Of a DNA stretch of 64,000 nt, positions 9,137 through 17,700 are shown one piece after another. Origin of the DNA: CAZMOK01 sp964567785 (GTDB lineage Bacteria > Bacteroidota > Bacteroidia > Bacteroidales > JAGOPY01); NCBI GenBank assembly GCA_964567785.1, contig CAZMOK010000001.1, positions 93,788-157,787 on the forward strand, in the 5' to 3' direction. Both the position numbers and the translations under genes were made by a program. Position 1 is the first letter of the stretch. Each line of letters starts with the position of its first letter. The notes beneath the pieces were generated by a model that saw only the letters and a program-made list of their open reading frames with translations, did not search any database and was not told the origin of the DNA.

Positions 9137-10153
9137 ATGAAGAGGATCAAGGTAGCCATTAACGGCTTTGGAAGAATCGGACGGATTACGCTCCGGAAGT
9201 TAATGGAGAGAAATGATACGATGGAAGTTGTAGCCATCAATGATCTCACGGATTCAGCCACTCTTGCACACTTGCTCAAATACGATTCGGTTCACCGTCA
9301 TTTCCCGGGTACTGTTGAGAACAATGGCGACCACCTGCTGGTGAATGGTGAGAAAATATGGGTCTACTCCCGGGAAGATCCCTCCAAACTTCCCTGGAAA
9401 GACCTGGATGTTGATGTCGTGCTCGAATCAACAGGACAGTTTGTAAATAAAGAAGATGCCCTTAGACATGTCAGGGATTCTGGAGCCCGGAAGGTAATTA
9501 TTTCAGCACCTGCACAGGATGAACAGGAAGATGTCAAGTATGTGGTTCTGGGTGTGAATGATCATATTATCGACAAAGACGATGTGATCATCTCTAATTC
9601 CTCCTGCACAACCAATAATGTTGCGCCACTGATCATGATCCTGGATGAGGCATTCGGAATCGAAAAGGCTTTTATAACCACCGTTCATTCCTATACCAAA
9701 GACCAGAACTTGCTTGATGCGCCTCATAAGGACCTCAGGCGGGCCAGGGCGGCTGCTTATTCGATTGTACCGACAACAACCGGAGCAGCCAAGGCTTCCA
9801 CAAGGATATTCCCGCACCTTAAGGAAAACCTTGGTGGTGCCGGCATAAGGGTACCCGTACCCGACGCCTCTCTCACCGATCTTACCTGCACCCTAAAAGA
9901 GTCTGCAAGTATAGATGGGATCAATAAACTATTCAGGGAAGCTGCTGAAGGCAAGTTAAAAGGCATCCTGGAATACACCGAGGACCCAATAGTATCGGTT
10001 GATATCATTGGCAACACTCATTCAGCGGTATTTGATGCCGGACTGACTGCTGTGCTGGGCAGTAAGCATAAGCTTGTGAAAGTGGTTGCCTGGTACGACA
10101 ATGAAATGGGCTATGCCTCAAGGCTGGTCGAGTTGATAGATAAATTTGTATGA
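9137..10153 (+). CDS. gap: Type I glyceraldehyde-3-phosphate dehydrogenase
   Basis: Glycolytic enzyme that oxidises and phosphorylates glyceraldehyde 3-phosphate to 1,3-bisphosphoglycerate. The N-terminal Rossmann motif NGFGRIGR (residues 9-16) is followed by D36 in AINDL, the acidic residue that normally selects NAD over NADP. The active-site cysteine is C157 in SNSSCTTN, with the partner histidine H184 in TTVHSYTKDQ. The C-terminal NEMGY motif is present. At 338 residues it has the normal family length. The usual SCTTNCLAP signature reads SCTTNNVAP here, a change at the second, non-catalytic cysteine. folK starts 7 bases downstream, so the two are probably co-transcribed. Confidence 0.96.
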   Translation: MKRIKVAINGFGRIGRITLRKLMERNDTMEVVAINDLTDSATLAHLLKYDSVHRHFPGTVENNGDHLLVNGEKIWVYSREDPSKLPWKDLDVDVVLESTGQFVNKEDALRHVRDSGARKVIISAPAQDEQEDVKYVVLGVNDHIIDKDDVIISNSSCTTNNVAPLIMILDEAFGIEKAFITTVHSYTKDQNLLDAPHKDLRRARAAAYSIVPTTTGAAKASTRIFPHLKENLGGAGIRVPVPDASLTDLTCTLKESASIDGINKLFREAAEGKLKGILEYTEDPIVSVDIIGNTHSAVFDAGLTAVLGSKHKLVKVVAWYDNEMGYASRLVELIDKFV

Positions 10154-10160
10154 TCGGAAA

Positions 10161-10652
10161 ATGAAAAAGGTATACCTTCTTCTCGGTGGTAATCTAAGTG
10201 ACAGGTCCCTTCTGATAGAAAAGGCCGGATATCTCATTGATAAAAGAATCGGCAGGGTGCTGGAGCATTCATCAATGTATGAAACAGAGCCCTGGGGGTT
10301 CAACTCCGACGAACTCTTCCTGAACCAGGTGCTTCTTGTCGAAACCTCTTTGCAACCTTCCGAACTTCTCGAAACCATCCTTGAAATAGAAAAAGATCTC
10401 GGCCGAGAGAGAGTATTGAACGGCTATGAGTCGAGGCTTATCGATATCGATATCCTGTTCTATGACAATCAGGTTATCACTTATCCTGACCTCGTGATAC
10501 CACATCCAAGGATCCAGGAAAGAATGTTTACACTGAAACCCTTGCAAGAGATCAACGACGCATTCATCCACCCGGTACTCAAGAAATCTATCCGGCAACT
10601 GGTAACCGAATGTCCCGACGGTTTAAAGGTAATGAGATATAGTGGGAAGTAA
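10161..10652 (+). CDS. folK: 2-amino-4-hydroxy-6-hydroxymethyldihydropteridine diphosphokinase
   Basis: HPPK transfers pyrophosphate from ATP to 6-hydroxymethyl-dihydropterin in tetrahydrofolate synthesis, in the cytoplasm. I use the ATG at 10161 (MKKVYLLLGGNLSDR), not the TTG at 10146, which overlaps the end of gap. The N-terminal LGGNLSDR, the SSMYETEPWG loop, EKDLGRER and the RLIDIDILFYD motif with its two metal-binding aspartates are all present; HPRIQERMFTLKPL closes the domain. The product, 163 residues, is of usual length. It lies between gap and the deoxynucleoside kinase, with gaps of 7 and 21 bases, so the three may form one transcript. Confidence 0.94.
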   Translation: MKKVYLLLGGNLSDRSLLIEKAGYLIDKRIGRVLEHSSMYETEPWGFNSDELFLNQVLLVETSLQPSELLETILEIEKDLGRERVLNGYESRLIDIDILFYDNQVITYPDLVIPHPRIQERMFTLKPLQEINDAFIHPVLKKSIRQLVTECPDGLKVMRYSGK

Positions 10653-10673
10653 AGGGGGTCTGTTTGTATAAAA

Positions 10674-11318
10674 ATGCAATATAATTTTATTGCCATAGAA
10701 GGGAATATCGGGGCAGGCAAAACTACCCTGGCGATGAGGATGGCAGAACAATTTGATGCCAAGCTGATACTTGAGCGCTTTGAAGACAATTCCTTTCTGC
10801 CGAAGTTCTATGAGGATCCGTCCCAATATGCCTTTCCGCTTGAGATGTCGTTTCTTGCCGACCGTTTTCAGCAGCTTAAGGATAAGCTCCCATCCCAGGA
10901 CCTCTTCAAGAAATTTACTATTTCCGATTATTTTATCGATAAGTCCCTGATCTTCGCCAGGAACAACCTTTCGGGTGACGAACTGGCACTTTATAAAAGG
11001 CTTTTCAGTATCATCAGTTCTTTCCTTCCCAGGCCCGACCTTATAGTATATCTTTTCCACGATACAGGGAGACTGCTGCAAAACATCCATCTTCGAGGCA
11101 GGCATTACGAGTCAGGGATTAAGGCGGAATACCTGGAGAACATACAGCAGAGCTATTTCAGCCATTTCCGGTCACTGAAGAATGGACGTGTCCTGATCAT
11201 AGATCTTGAGGGCACGGATTTCGTGACAAGTGAAAAGGAGTATGAATGCCTTGTGGAACAGGTTTTGAAAGAATACCCTCCCGGTATTCACAGGTTATTC
11301 CTGAAGGAACAACTATAA
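10674..11318 (+). CDS. Deoxynucleoside kinase (deoxyadenosine/deoxyguanosine kinase type)
   Basis: Salvage enzyme that phosphorylates deoxynucleosides to monophosphates using ATP. The P-loop is GNIGAGKTT at residues 10-18. The ERF motif (LILERFEDNSFLPKFY) fits the substrate-binding glutamate region of the dNK family, and the lid-like segment with RGRHYE carries the arginines that contact phosphate. No membrane segment or signal is visible. The length of 214 residues is typical. In many Bacteroidota this gene follows folK, as here. Which deoxynucleoside is preferred cannot be told from sequence alone. Transcription ends at the hairpin at 11316-11352. Confidence 0.9.
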   Translation: MQYNFIAIEGNIGAGKTTLAMRMAEQFDAKLILERFEDNSFLPKFYEDPSQYAFPLEMSFLADRFQQLKDKLPSQDLFKKFTISDYFIDKSLIFARNNLSGDELALYKRLFSIISSFLPRPDLIVYLFHDTGRLLQNIHLRGRHYESGIKAEYLENIQQSYFSHFRSLKNGRVLIIDLEGTDFVTSEKEYECLVEQVLKEYPPGIHRLFLKEQL

Positions 11319-11352
11319 AAAAACCTGCTACCAAACGGTAACAGGTTTTTTT
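11316..11352. terminator. Bidirectional terminator between convergent genes
   Basis: AACCTG-C-TACC pairs with GGTA-A-CAGGTT around an AAAC loop. It is flanked by an A run on the left and a T run (seven T) on the right, so it can end transcription from the kinase gene and from the OmpA-TPR gene. Confidence 0.85.
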
Positions 11353-11373
11353 GATTTATGTGTGACTGGTTTT

Positions 11374-13920
11374 TTACTGAACCAGTGCTTTGAAATCCGG
11401 GTCATCGAAGTATTCTATGAACTCACGGTCTTTAGCTATCTCCGATTTAAGGCCTTCATCGGCTTTAACTGCTTCGGTTAGGCTCTCAAGCATCATCGAC
11501 TTGTTCTCCATCCTGGCACCAAGTACGCCCATCAGGTAATAAGTATGGGCATCTTTGGGAGCACATTCGAGTGTCTGCTTTGCATCTTCGTATTTCTCGT
11601 TGAGCATTTCAACAAGCCCAACGTTGAAGTCACAGTCTTTTGATCCGAAGAGGTTTTCTGCCCTGGTGTATTCACCCTTAGTGATCATGATGATACCCAT
11701 ATTGTAATCAACATCTTCGCCAAGTTCCTGAGCTTTCTTGAAGTTTTCTTCGGCTTTGCCGTAGTCACCTTCCATGGCATAGATCACGCCAAGGTTGTTA
11801 TGGACTTCACCGCTGTTAGGCTCAAGTTGTTTTGCTTTTTCAAGATGTTCTTTTGCGGCATCCATCTCGCCCATTTCAATCTCGATCGAAGCAGCGTTGA
11901 CATAACCTTTGTAATCATTGGGATAATTGTTGATCATAGCTTTATAGATCTTCAATTTTTCCGCATTGTCATCGGTAAGTGTCGCACTGTAGAGAAGTTC
12001 TTTTTCGTCGAGTTCTCTAGGGTTAGTAAGGCCAAGGGTTGCGATCTCATCATCCGTTTTCTTGGGCTCATAGCAGTTAACTGTTAATTCTGCCCTTCTC
12101 AATGGAGGAAGGATATCTTCTTCAAGTTCAGGATAGATAATGATCATATTCCTGATTTCCTGTTCTTTCTTAGCCGGGGAGTTGGCACTGTTGATCACGT
12201 TCAGGATCATATTCTTATCCTGTATGTCGGATTCTTTGACAAGTTTAAGGAAACCGTTCCAGTCAGGTCCGAAGGAAGCGATATTGAAGTTGACATCATC
12301 CGCACCTTCAATATTCATCTTTGAATCTTCTTCATTAACAAGCCTGTTGATCTTGCCTTTTAGATAGGTATGGGCTGTATTGGCCCTTCTTTCTGAAAGA
12401 CCTTCGTTGAATGTTTCTTCACCCTCAGGCGATGCCCATCCGTCGATGCTGATATCCTTGATCTCGTATCCGAGCCTGAGGAAGTCGAACATCTCATCGA
12501 GCTTTTGCTTGCTATCGTCAGCCCTGTTAAGAGGTACCCTCCAGTTAAGGTCGTGCCTGTTCACATAGAAATAGATCTTGGCCATCTTCGAAAGGAGGGT
12601 TTCTTTTTCATAGCCGTGATAAGCCAGCAAAGGGATCTCGTTGTGGCTGATCTTCATTGGTGTGATAATCACACCATCAGCAAGTTTGGTTTGTGGAAGT
12701 TTCTTGTATTTGTAGCCCTCTATCTGCTCATCGCTCATATCTTTGGTGAGGGGTTCCTTAGGAAGGAATATAACCGGGCTGACCTGGAGTTCGGAGGCCC
12801 TGAATCCTTCCTGGTAGGGGAACTCATCTTCATAAGTGAAAGTGCCCCCGCTTTGAGGAATGAGGATACCTTCACCGGCAACATCCTGTCCTTTGAGCAT
12901 TACGCTTTTAAGTTCATAGGTGCCGTCCTCATGAACGAGCATCGGGGTGAACTCCATAGCTGCTTTGGGGTGGAAGTATTTTTCGGGGAATGTGCCTACT
13001 ATCTTTACCTTAACCATATCACCGTGTGCTTCGAGCGGATCAGGTGTAGTTACGAAGGTAACTTCCGGGAATTCCTTTTCCATTTTCTTTAAAGGATCAC
13101 CTCCTCCAAACCTGTATTGAACACCAAGTGAAGTGAGGCTGTACATGTCTCCTTTAACAGCCATAGCTCCATCTACATAGGTGTCAAACCTGTCGGAGTC
13201 GACCCATTTCCACTGTGATTCAACCAGGATATCCCATTTTGGTGCAATGTGGAAATCTACACCCAATGCAACGGGAACATAAGTTGTACGGGTACGTTCC
13301 CCAAACCAGCTTGCTCCTGAGCCGTAATTATCGCCCTGTATCACCGGTATATCATTTTCTGCTCCGTCTATACCGTTCTTTCTCCAGAGGGTTCCGGTCT
13401 CAGTATCGAAAGACTCTGTTTGCCATTCTGCCCATCCTGCCCCTATAGTGGTGTAAAAGTCGACAAGCCTGTCGTTGTAACCGCTGATAAGGTTGCTTAG
13501 ATTGATACGAAGCTGTGCGCTGTAATCGATCACATTGTTTTCATATCTCACCGTGTTAAAGCCTGACTGTTTGGTGAGCTTCGGGTCGCCGGTCTTATAG
13601 CCAATTACATACTGGTTGGCAATTTGCGCTTTCAGACCCCATATCGGGTGGAATTGCCATCCTCCGAAAAGGGAACCGCCGGCTGTCCAGGTTTCTTGGG
13701 GCGGTAGCCACTTATTTTCTGACAAGTCACTGTGGCCGAGGCTAAGACCTCCATTGATACCGATATATCCATAACGGTCGAAATTGGCTTTCTTTTCCTT
13801 ACGTGTCATTTTTTCCTTCTCCTGTTCGCCTTCCTCTTCCTGGCCAAAAGCCATGGCTGGGGCGAGACCGATCAGGGCTGCAAGGAAAATCTGTAAGAAC
13901 AGATGATAAATCTTTTTCAT
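11374..13920 (-). CDS. Outer-membrane barrel, OmpA-like and TPR protein
   Basis: Probable outer-membrane protein that holds peptidoglycan. Residues 1-26 are a signal peptide (ending AFGQ), followed by a charged linker. Residues about 48-275 look like an eight-stranded outer-membrane barrel (alternating aromatic strands, ending LGVQYRFGGG). A middle beta-rich part follows. An OmpA-like segment begins near IYFYVNRHDLNWR and includes ISIDGWASPEGEETFNEGLSERRA, where the GxASPEG and LSxRRA marks of the peptidoglycan-binding fold are clear. The last 200 residues are TPR repeats (for example EVHNNLGVIYAMEGDYGKAEENF). Having OmpA in the middle and TPR at the end is the reverse of the commoner TPR-then-OmpA order. 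A full promoter lies upstream. Confidence 0.85.
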   Translation of the reverse strand: MKKIYHLFLQIFLAALIGLAPAMAFGQEEEGEQEKEKMTRKEKKANFDRYGYIGINGGLSLGHSDLSENKWLPPQETWTAGGSLFGGWQFHPIWGLKAQIANQYVIGYKTGDPKLTKQSGFNTVRYENNVIDYSAQLRINLSNLISGYNDRLVDFYTTIGAGWAEWQTESFDTETGTLWRKNGIDGAENDIPVIQGDNYGSGASWFGERTRTTYVPVALGVDFHIAPKWDILVESQWKWVDSDRFDTYVDGAMAVKGDMYSLTSLGVQYRFGGGDPLKKMEKEFPEVTFVTTPDPLEAHGDMVKVKIVGTFPEKYFHPKAAMEFTPMLVHEDGTYELKSVMLKGQDVAGEGILIPQSGGTFTYEDEFPYQEGFRASELQVSPVIFLPKEPLTKDMSDEQIEGYKYKKLPQTKLADGVIITPMKISHNEIPLLAYHGYEKETLLSKMAKIYFYVNRHDLNWRVPLNRADDSKQKLDEMFDFLRLGYEIKDISIDGWASPEGEETFNEGLSERRANTAHTYLKGKINRLVNEEDSKMNIEGADDVNFNIASFGPDWNGFLKLVKESDIQDKNMILNVINSANSPAKKEQEIRNMIIIYPELEEDILPPLRRAELTVNCYEPKKTDDEIATLGLTNPRELDEKELLYSATLTDDNAEKLKIYKAMINNYPNDYKGYVNAASIEIEMGEMDAAKEHLEKAKQLEPNSGEVHNNLGVIYAMEGDYGKAEENFKKAQELGEDVDYNMGIIMITKGEYTRAENLFGSKDCDFNVGLVEMLNEKYEDAKQTLECAPKDAHTYYLMGVLGARMENKSMMLESLTEAVKADEGLKSEIAKDREFIEYFDDPDFKALVQ

Positions 13921-13970
13921 ATTAATTGATTTAGGGTTAATTATTTCGTTTTACTTCAATTAATTCACTG

Positions 13971-14000
13971 CAAAAATAAAAAGTCTCTAATGATAATCAA
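13971..14000 (-). promoter_or_regulatory. Full Bacteroidota promoter for the OmpA-TPR gene
   Basis: On the minus strand TTG (13998-14000), a 19-base spacer and TATTTTTG (13971-13978) match the consensus fully. The start of transcription would be near 13965, giving a leader of about 45 bases. Confidence 0.75.
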
Positions 14001-14182
14001 TACATACAAGCTCTCTAAATTAAACAAAATAGGCTCTCGTATCAATTATTTGACCCATTGATTTACAAAGGATACAGATTTAAATTCGCAATTGATCCAT
14101 GCAAACAGTTGAAAACCATTGAAAACAAGGGTAATACAGTTTACTTGGCCTATCCGCGACAAATATAGGAAGAATACGATAT

Positions 14183-14205
14183 ATTATCAAGTTTTTATTG
14201 ATAAT
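14183..14205. repeat. AT-rich perfect hairpin in the 13921-14301 intergenic stretch
   Basis: ATTATCAA (14183-14190) and TTGATAAT (14198-14205) form a perfect 8-bp inverted repeat around a 7-base loop. It sits in the 381-bp stretch between comM and the OmpA-TPR gene; apart from this and the promoter at 13971-14000 I see nothing in that stretch. It could be a weak terminator for comM or a protein-binding site; neither is proven. Confidence 0.35.
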
Positions 14206-14301
14206 GCTTGGATTGGCCGATAATTCAAACGGTAATGTTTTAATGCGGGTAAGTTCAAAAAAATAAGTAATAACTTAACAATAAAATAAACAAAACTTAA
14301 A

Positions 14302-15840
14302 TTATTTCCCCCAGTTCTCCCTGTCGAGGCTCCGGTAATGTATGGCTTCTGCTACGTGCTCCGGTTTAATTTCCCCCGACTGGTCAAGGTCGGCAATGGT
14401 TCGTGAAACCTTTAATATCCTGTCATATGCCCTTGCGGAGAGTTTCAACCGTTCCATGGCATCTTTCAGCAGGGAAATACAAGCACCGTTAAGTGTGCAT
14501 ACCTTCCTTACCTGCCTGATATTCATCTGTGCATTGCAATGTATTTCGGGCGCCCGGCTGAACCTGTTGTCTTGTATCTCCCTGGCATTCACTACCCTGT
14601 GTCTCACATCTTTGCTTTTCTCCTTCGGTTTAAGAACCGAAAGGTCCTTGAAAGGAACAGGAACCACTTCTATGTGAATGTCGATCCGGTCGAGCAAGGG
14701 CCCGGAGATCTTATTCAGGTATTTCTGCACTGTTCCCGGCGGGCAAACACATTCTTGTTCGGGATGATTGTAATATCCGCACGGACAAGGGTTCATGGCT
14801 GCCACAAGCATGAAGTTAGCAGGATATTCCACTGTGAGCCTTGCCCTTGAAATGGTAACAATCCTTTCTTCCATTGGCTGGCGCATCACCTCCAGTACCG
14901 ACCTCTTGAATTCAGGAAGCTCATCGAGGAAGAGCACCCCGTTCTGTGCCAGGGATATTTCACCCGGCTGGGGGAAGGAGCCGCCGCCTACAAGCCCGGC
15001 ATCGCTGATAGTATGATGAGGCGCCCTGAAAGGTCTTTCTGTAATTATGGAAAGATCGCCCTTCAGCTTACCGGCTACAGAGTGTATCTTGGTGGTTTCC
15101 AGCGCCTCTTTTAGCGTCAGGGGAGGTAGGATGGTAGGCAGCCTTTTGGCCAGCATGGTCTTTCCCGATCCCGGCGGTCCGATCAGCAGGATATTATGCC
15201 CACCGGCCGCACTGATCTCGAGTGCTCTTTTGATGTTTTCCTGTCCTTTCACATCCGAGAAGTCCACCTGGTAGTTCTCTGCACCGGACCTGAACAGCGC
15301 TGCTGTATCGATCTTAACCGGTTCAAGCTCTTTGTCACCGTTGAGGTGGTTGATAACTTCTTTCAGGTGTGCAGCCCCGTAGACATCGATACCGTCCACA
15401 ATGGCAGCCTCCCCAGCATTGGCTGCAGGAAGTATGAGCCCTTTGAATCCCTTTTCCTGTGCCTCAATGGCCATTGGAAGCGCGCCTTTTACCGGCTTAA
15501 TGCTTCCGTCAAGTGAAAGTTCACCCATGATGATCAATCCGTCCATTTTCTCAACCGATATCTGTTCCGATGCCCCAAGTATTCCTGCTGCCAGTGTCAG
15601 GTCGTATGCTGAGCCTTCTTTCCGGATGTCGGCCGGAGCCATGTTGATAACGATCTTTTTACCGGGAAACCGGAATTCGTTGTTCACCAGCGCAGCTTCG
15701 ATTCGCTGCTGGCTCTCCTTCACCGCACTGTCGGGCAAGCCGACCAACAGAAAATTTATTCCCTGATCAACATTAACCTCAACCGTTATGGTTGTTGCGT
15801 TGATCCCGAAGATGGCACAGCCATATGTCCTAACCAGCAT
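14302..15840 (-). CDS. comM: YifB/ComM family Mg-chelatase-like AAA+ ATPase
   Basis: Cytoplasmic AAA+ ATPase of the ComM/YifB family. In naturally competent bacteria ComM is a hexameric helicase that aids integration of incoming DNA by branch migration; whether this organism is competent is unknown. The N-terminal ChlI-like domain (MLVRTYGCAIFGINATTITVEVNV; VNMAPADIRKEGS-like) precedes the Mg-chelatase ATPase domain with Walker A GPPGSGKTMLAKRLP and Walker B VLFLDELPEF. The cysteine-rich NPCPCGYYNHPEQECVC segment is the zinc-binding motif of the family, and the C-terminal helical domain ends the protein. 512 residues is the usual length. It is downstream of the gldB-like gene on the same strand with 78 bases between. 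Confidence 0.93.
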   Translation of the reverse strand: MLVRTYGCAIFGINATTITVEVNVDQGINFLLVGLPDSAVKESQQRIEAALVNNEFRFPGKKIVINMAPADIRKEGSAYDLTLAAGILGASEQISVEKMDGLIIMGELSLDGSIKPVKGALPMAIEAQEKGFKGLILPAANAGEAAIVDGIDVYGAAHLKEVINHLNGDKELEPVKIDTAALFRSGAENYQVDFSDVKGQENIKRALEISAAGGHNILLIGPPGSGKTMLAKRLPTILPPLTLKEALETTKIHSVAGKLKGDLSIITERPFRAPHHTISDAGLVGGGSFPQPGEISLAQNGVLFLDELPEFKRSVLEVMRQPMEERIVTISRARLTVEYPANFMLVAAMNPCPCGYYNHPEQECVCPPGTVQKYLNKISGPLLDRIDIHIEVVPVPFKDLSVLKPKEKSKDVRHRVVNAREIQDNRFSRAPEIHCNAQMNIRQVRKVCTLNGACISLLKDAMERLKLSARAYDRILKVSRTIADLDQSGEIKPEHVAEAIHYRSLDRENWGK

Positions 15841-15918
15841 ACAAAGAGATAATTAAGTTAAACTATGCTGATTTATCGAAAAAGAAGGAAAAAATACCTG
15901 TTGAAAACCGTCTTTTTT

Positions 15919-16926
15919 TTAAAATCTTTTCGGCTTGTATCCTGAGGATTGAAGAATCCCTTGTGAATCAGTGTTTTGAAGGATCTTTTCCAGGGGCATG
16001 CCGGGATTGTTAAGAGCATACTCCCTCACTATCTGCCACCCCAGCCAGCGACCTGTCATGGCCGGTGATTCTTTTCCAAAGCCGTTGGTAAAAGGGCCAT
16101 CCTGGATCAAGTGGTTGATCTTATGGTAATCTGAAGAGTATAATAGGTCGTTGTTAATTATAAACGACCACAACTCGTTTTCATTCTCAATACACCACTG
16201 AAGCTGTTCAGGGGTGAATCCGATCTTATGCTCATCGGGTGTTTCAGGCAGCATGTTGTCGAGAAAGTATAACACTTTTCCGTAATAGATCATCCGGTCG
16301 AGGAGGGTGTTCATACTGCCGGGCTCTGCAAAAGAATCCATGGCCATTTCAGAGAAGCAGTCGGGTAGAATGGAGTGTGGCTCCATTCGCCTCACCCGGT
16401 AAAAAGGTAAACCAACCTGTTTGTAGCCCTCAAAATCCTTTCCCATGTAAAGGTCGAGGGCAAAGATCAGGACCGAATCGTAATAACCTGCCGGGTTTTC
16501 ATAGCTCAGCCCGGAGATATAGGAATAAATTTCAGGTATATCCTTTTCAGGAAAGTGATATTTGAAGTAAGTAAAGGCTTCAGTAAAATCTTCTTCTATG
16601 GCTTTAAGATCGGGGTACTGTTTCAGGCATTCATCCGCTACCTTAAGATTGAAAGGGTCATTGATGAATTCGCTGATCTGAATTATGCCAAGTGTATCCC
16701 TGTAGTTGTCGCCGAGAAAGAACCTGAAACGCCCTGAAAGCTCTTCCAGGCCCTTTCCCACATCCGACTTATCCAGTTCGAAAAGTGCTTTGCCATACCT
16801 GTGGATCTCCACCGGCTCAATATCTATGCCCGAAATATCAGTTTTATAAGGGTTTGTATTACATGCCCATTGTAAAGAGGCCAGCAGCAAGATCAGGAAC
16901 AATAATTCGGATCTTCTTTTTAGCAT
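15919..16926 (-). CDS. gldB: GldB-like gliding motility lipoprotein
   Basis: Probable lipoprotein of the GldB family, a component tied to Bacteroidota gliding and T9SS function whose biochemical role is not settled. The signal peptide ends in a lipobox LQWAC (C22). The sequence has family marks: an early FFLGDNYRDTLGII segment, LPFYRVRRMEPHSILPDCFSEMA, and the late ESPAMTGRWLGWQIVREYALNNPGMPLEKIL region. The length, 335 residues, fits. It lies near nadE, and I recall nadE and gldB being neighbours in other Bacteroidota, which supports the call. Likely co-transcribed with the barrel gene upstream (37-base gap). Confidence 0.78.
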   Translation of the reverse strand: MLKRRSELLFLILLLASLQWACNTNPYKTDISGIDIEPVEIHRYGKALFELDKSDVGKGLEELSGRFRFFLGDNYRDTLGIIQISEFINDPFNLKVADECLKQYPDLKAIEEDFTEAFTYFKYHFPEKDIPEIYSYISGLSYENPAGYYDSVLIFALDLYMGKDFEGYKQVGLPFYRVRRMEPHSILPDCFSEMAMDSFAEPGSMNTLLDRMIYYGKVLYFLDNMLPETPDEHKIGFTPEQLQWCIENENELWSFIINNDLLYSSDYHKINHLIQDGPFTNGFGKESPAMTGRWLGWQIVREYALNNPGMPLEKILQNTDSQGILQSSGYKPKRF

Positions 16927-16963
16927 AAATGGATCATTAAGCCTTGATCACTTATTACAAAAT

Positions 16964-17566
16964 CTACAATATCTTCCACCCAAGGCTCACCCTCCAAAGG
17001 TTATTCTTTATATCGTATTCTTCAGCACCGGCCGGAGGTTCATAGAGGTTATTCAACCCTATCTCATACCTTATATCGAGTGTGAGGAAAAGTATGTCGA
17101 CGCCAGCCCCTAATTGAATGGCCCACTGGAGATCTTTAAGTGAAGTTTCAGGAATGGGATCAGCAACGAGATCATTGAAGGTTACCTCTTTGTCAAAAAT
17201 TATACCAGCGGAAGGTCCTCCCATGATCCGTAGATTTGCCACTCCGATATTGATAAACCTGAATCCCAGCATTACCGGGATCTCCAGTTGTTTCATCCTG
17301 ATGGTCTGTTCTGCCCCGGTAACAAGGTTATAGGAAAAATCACCTCCTTTGGTTGTGTAAACGAATTCGGGTTGCAGGTACACCTTTTCACCATACCGGA
17401 TAAAGGCCCCGAACAGGAAGTTGGCCTTGGCTTCTTCTGTGATCTCAGGAAGATTAGTGGTAAACTTTGACGAATTGAACCCTGCCAGTGGACCGAGTGT
17501 CAGTTTCTGAGGAAGGGCAACGGAAACTGTAAGGAGAAAGGCTACTATTAAAAGTGTCTTTTTCAT
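16964..17566 (-). CDS. Small outer-membrane beta-barrel protein (PorT-like)
   Basis: Predicted outer-membrane barrel of the Bacteroidota outer-membrane beta-barrel family. Residues 1-19 are a signal peptide (MKKTLLIVAFLLTVSVALP). The rest alternates short amphipathic strands with turns (LGPLAGFNSSKFT, FLFGAFIRYG, VYLQPEFVYTTKGGDFSY, IPVMLGFRFI, WAIQLGAGVDILFLTLDIRYEIGL) and ends in an aromatic-rich last strand (LWRVSLGWKIL), typical of Bam substrates. A -7 box is at 17589-17596. Placement directly upstream of the gldB-like gene suggests a role near the gliding/secretion machinery, but that is inference; it is not clearly PorT itself. Confidence 0.75.
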   Translation of the reverse strand: MKKTLLIVAFLLTVSVALPQKLTLGPLAGFNSSKFTTNLPEITEEAKANFLFGAFIRYGEKVYLQPEFVYTTKGGDFSYNLVTGAEQTIRMKQLEIPVMLGFRFINIGVANLRIMGGPSAGIIFDKEVTFNDLVADPIPETSLKDLQWAIQLGAGVDILFLTLDIRYEIGLNNLYEPPAGAEEYDIKNNLWRVSLGWKIL

Positions 17567-17588
17567 GATAAAACTTTATTTATTAAAA

Positions 17589-17596
17589 CAAATGTA
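17589..17596 (-). promoter_or_regulatory. -7 box for the minus-strand barrel gene
   Basis: CAAATGTA on the plus strand is an exact TAnnTTTG box (TACATTTG) on the minus strand, 22 bases upstream of the start at 17566. The -33 element is not obvious. Confidence 0.45.
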
Positions 17597-17674
17597 ATTA
17601 TTAAACAACTTTCTTAACAGTTATTCTGTTAGCTAAATTATAAACATAACGCCGCAACCCTTATTCTATTTGGT

Positions 17675-17682
17675 TAAATTTG
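17675..17682 (+). promoter_or_regulatory. -7 box for the plus-strand barrel gene
   Basis: TAAATTTG matches TAnnTTTG exactly and ends 18 bases before the ATG at 17701. The last three bases are the TTG that could be mistaken for a start codon. With the box at 17589-17596 it makes a divergent promoter pair. Confidence 0.5.
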
Positions 17683-17700
17683 TTTTTCGACTTTAAAAGA

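Noticed and set aside
10141..10148. Exact -7 box TAAATTTG at the end of gap
   Set aside because: It could drive folK, but it overlaps the coding end of gap, leaves a leader of only a few bases and has no well-spaced -33 element, so I did not list it as a promoter.
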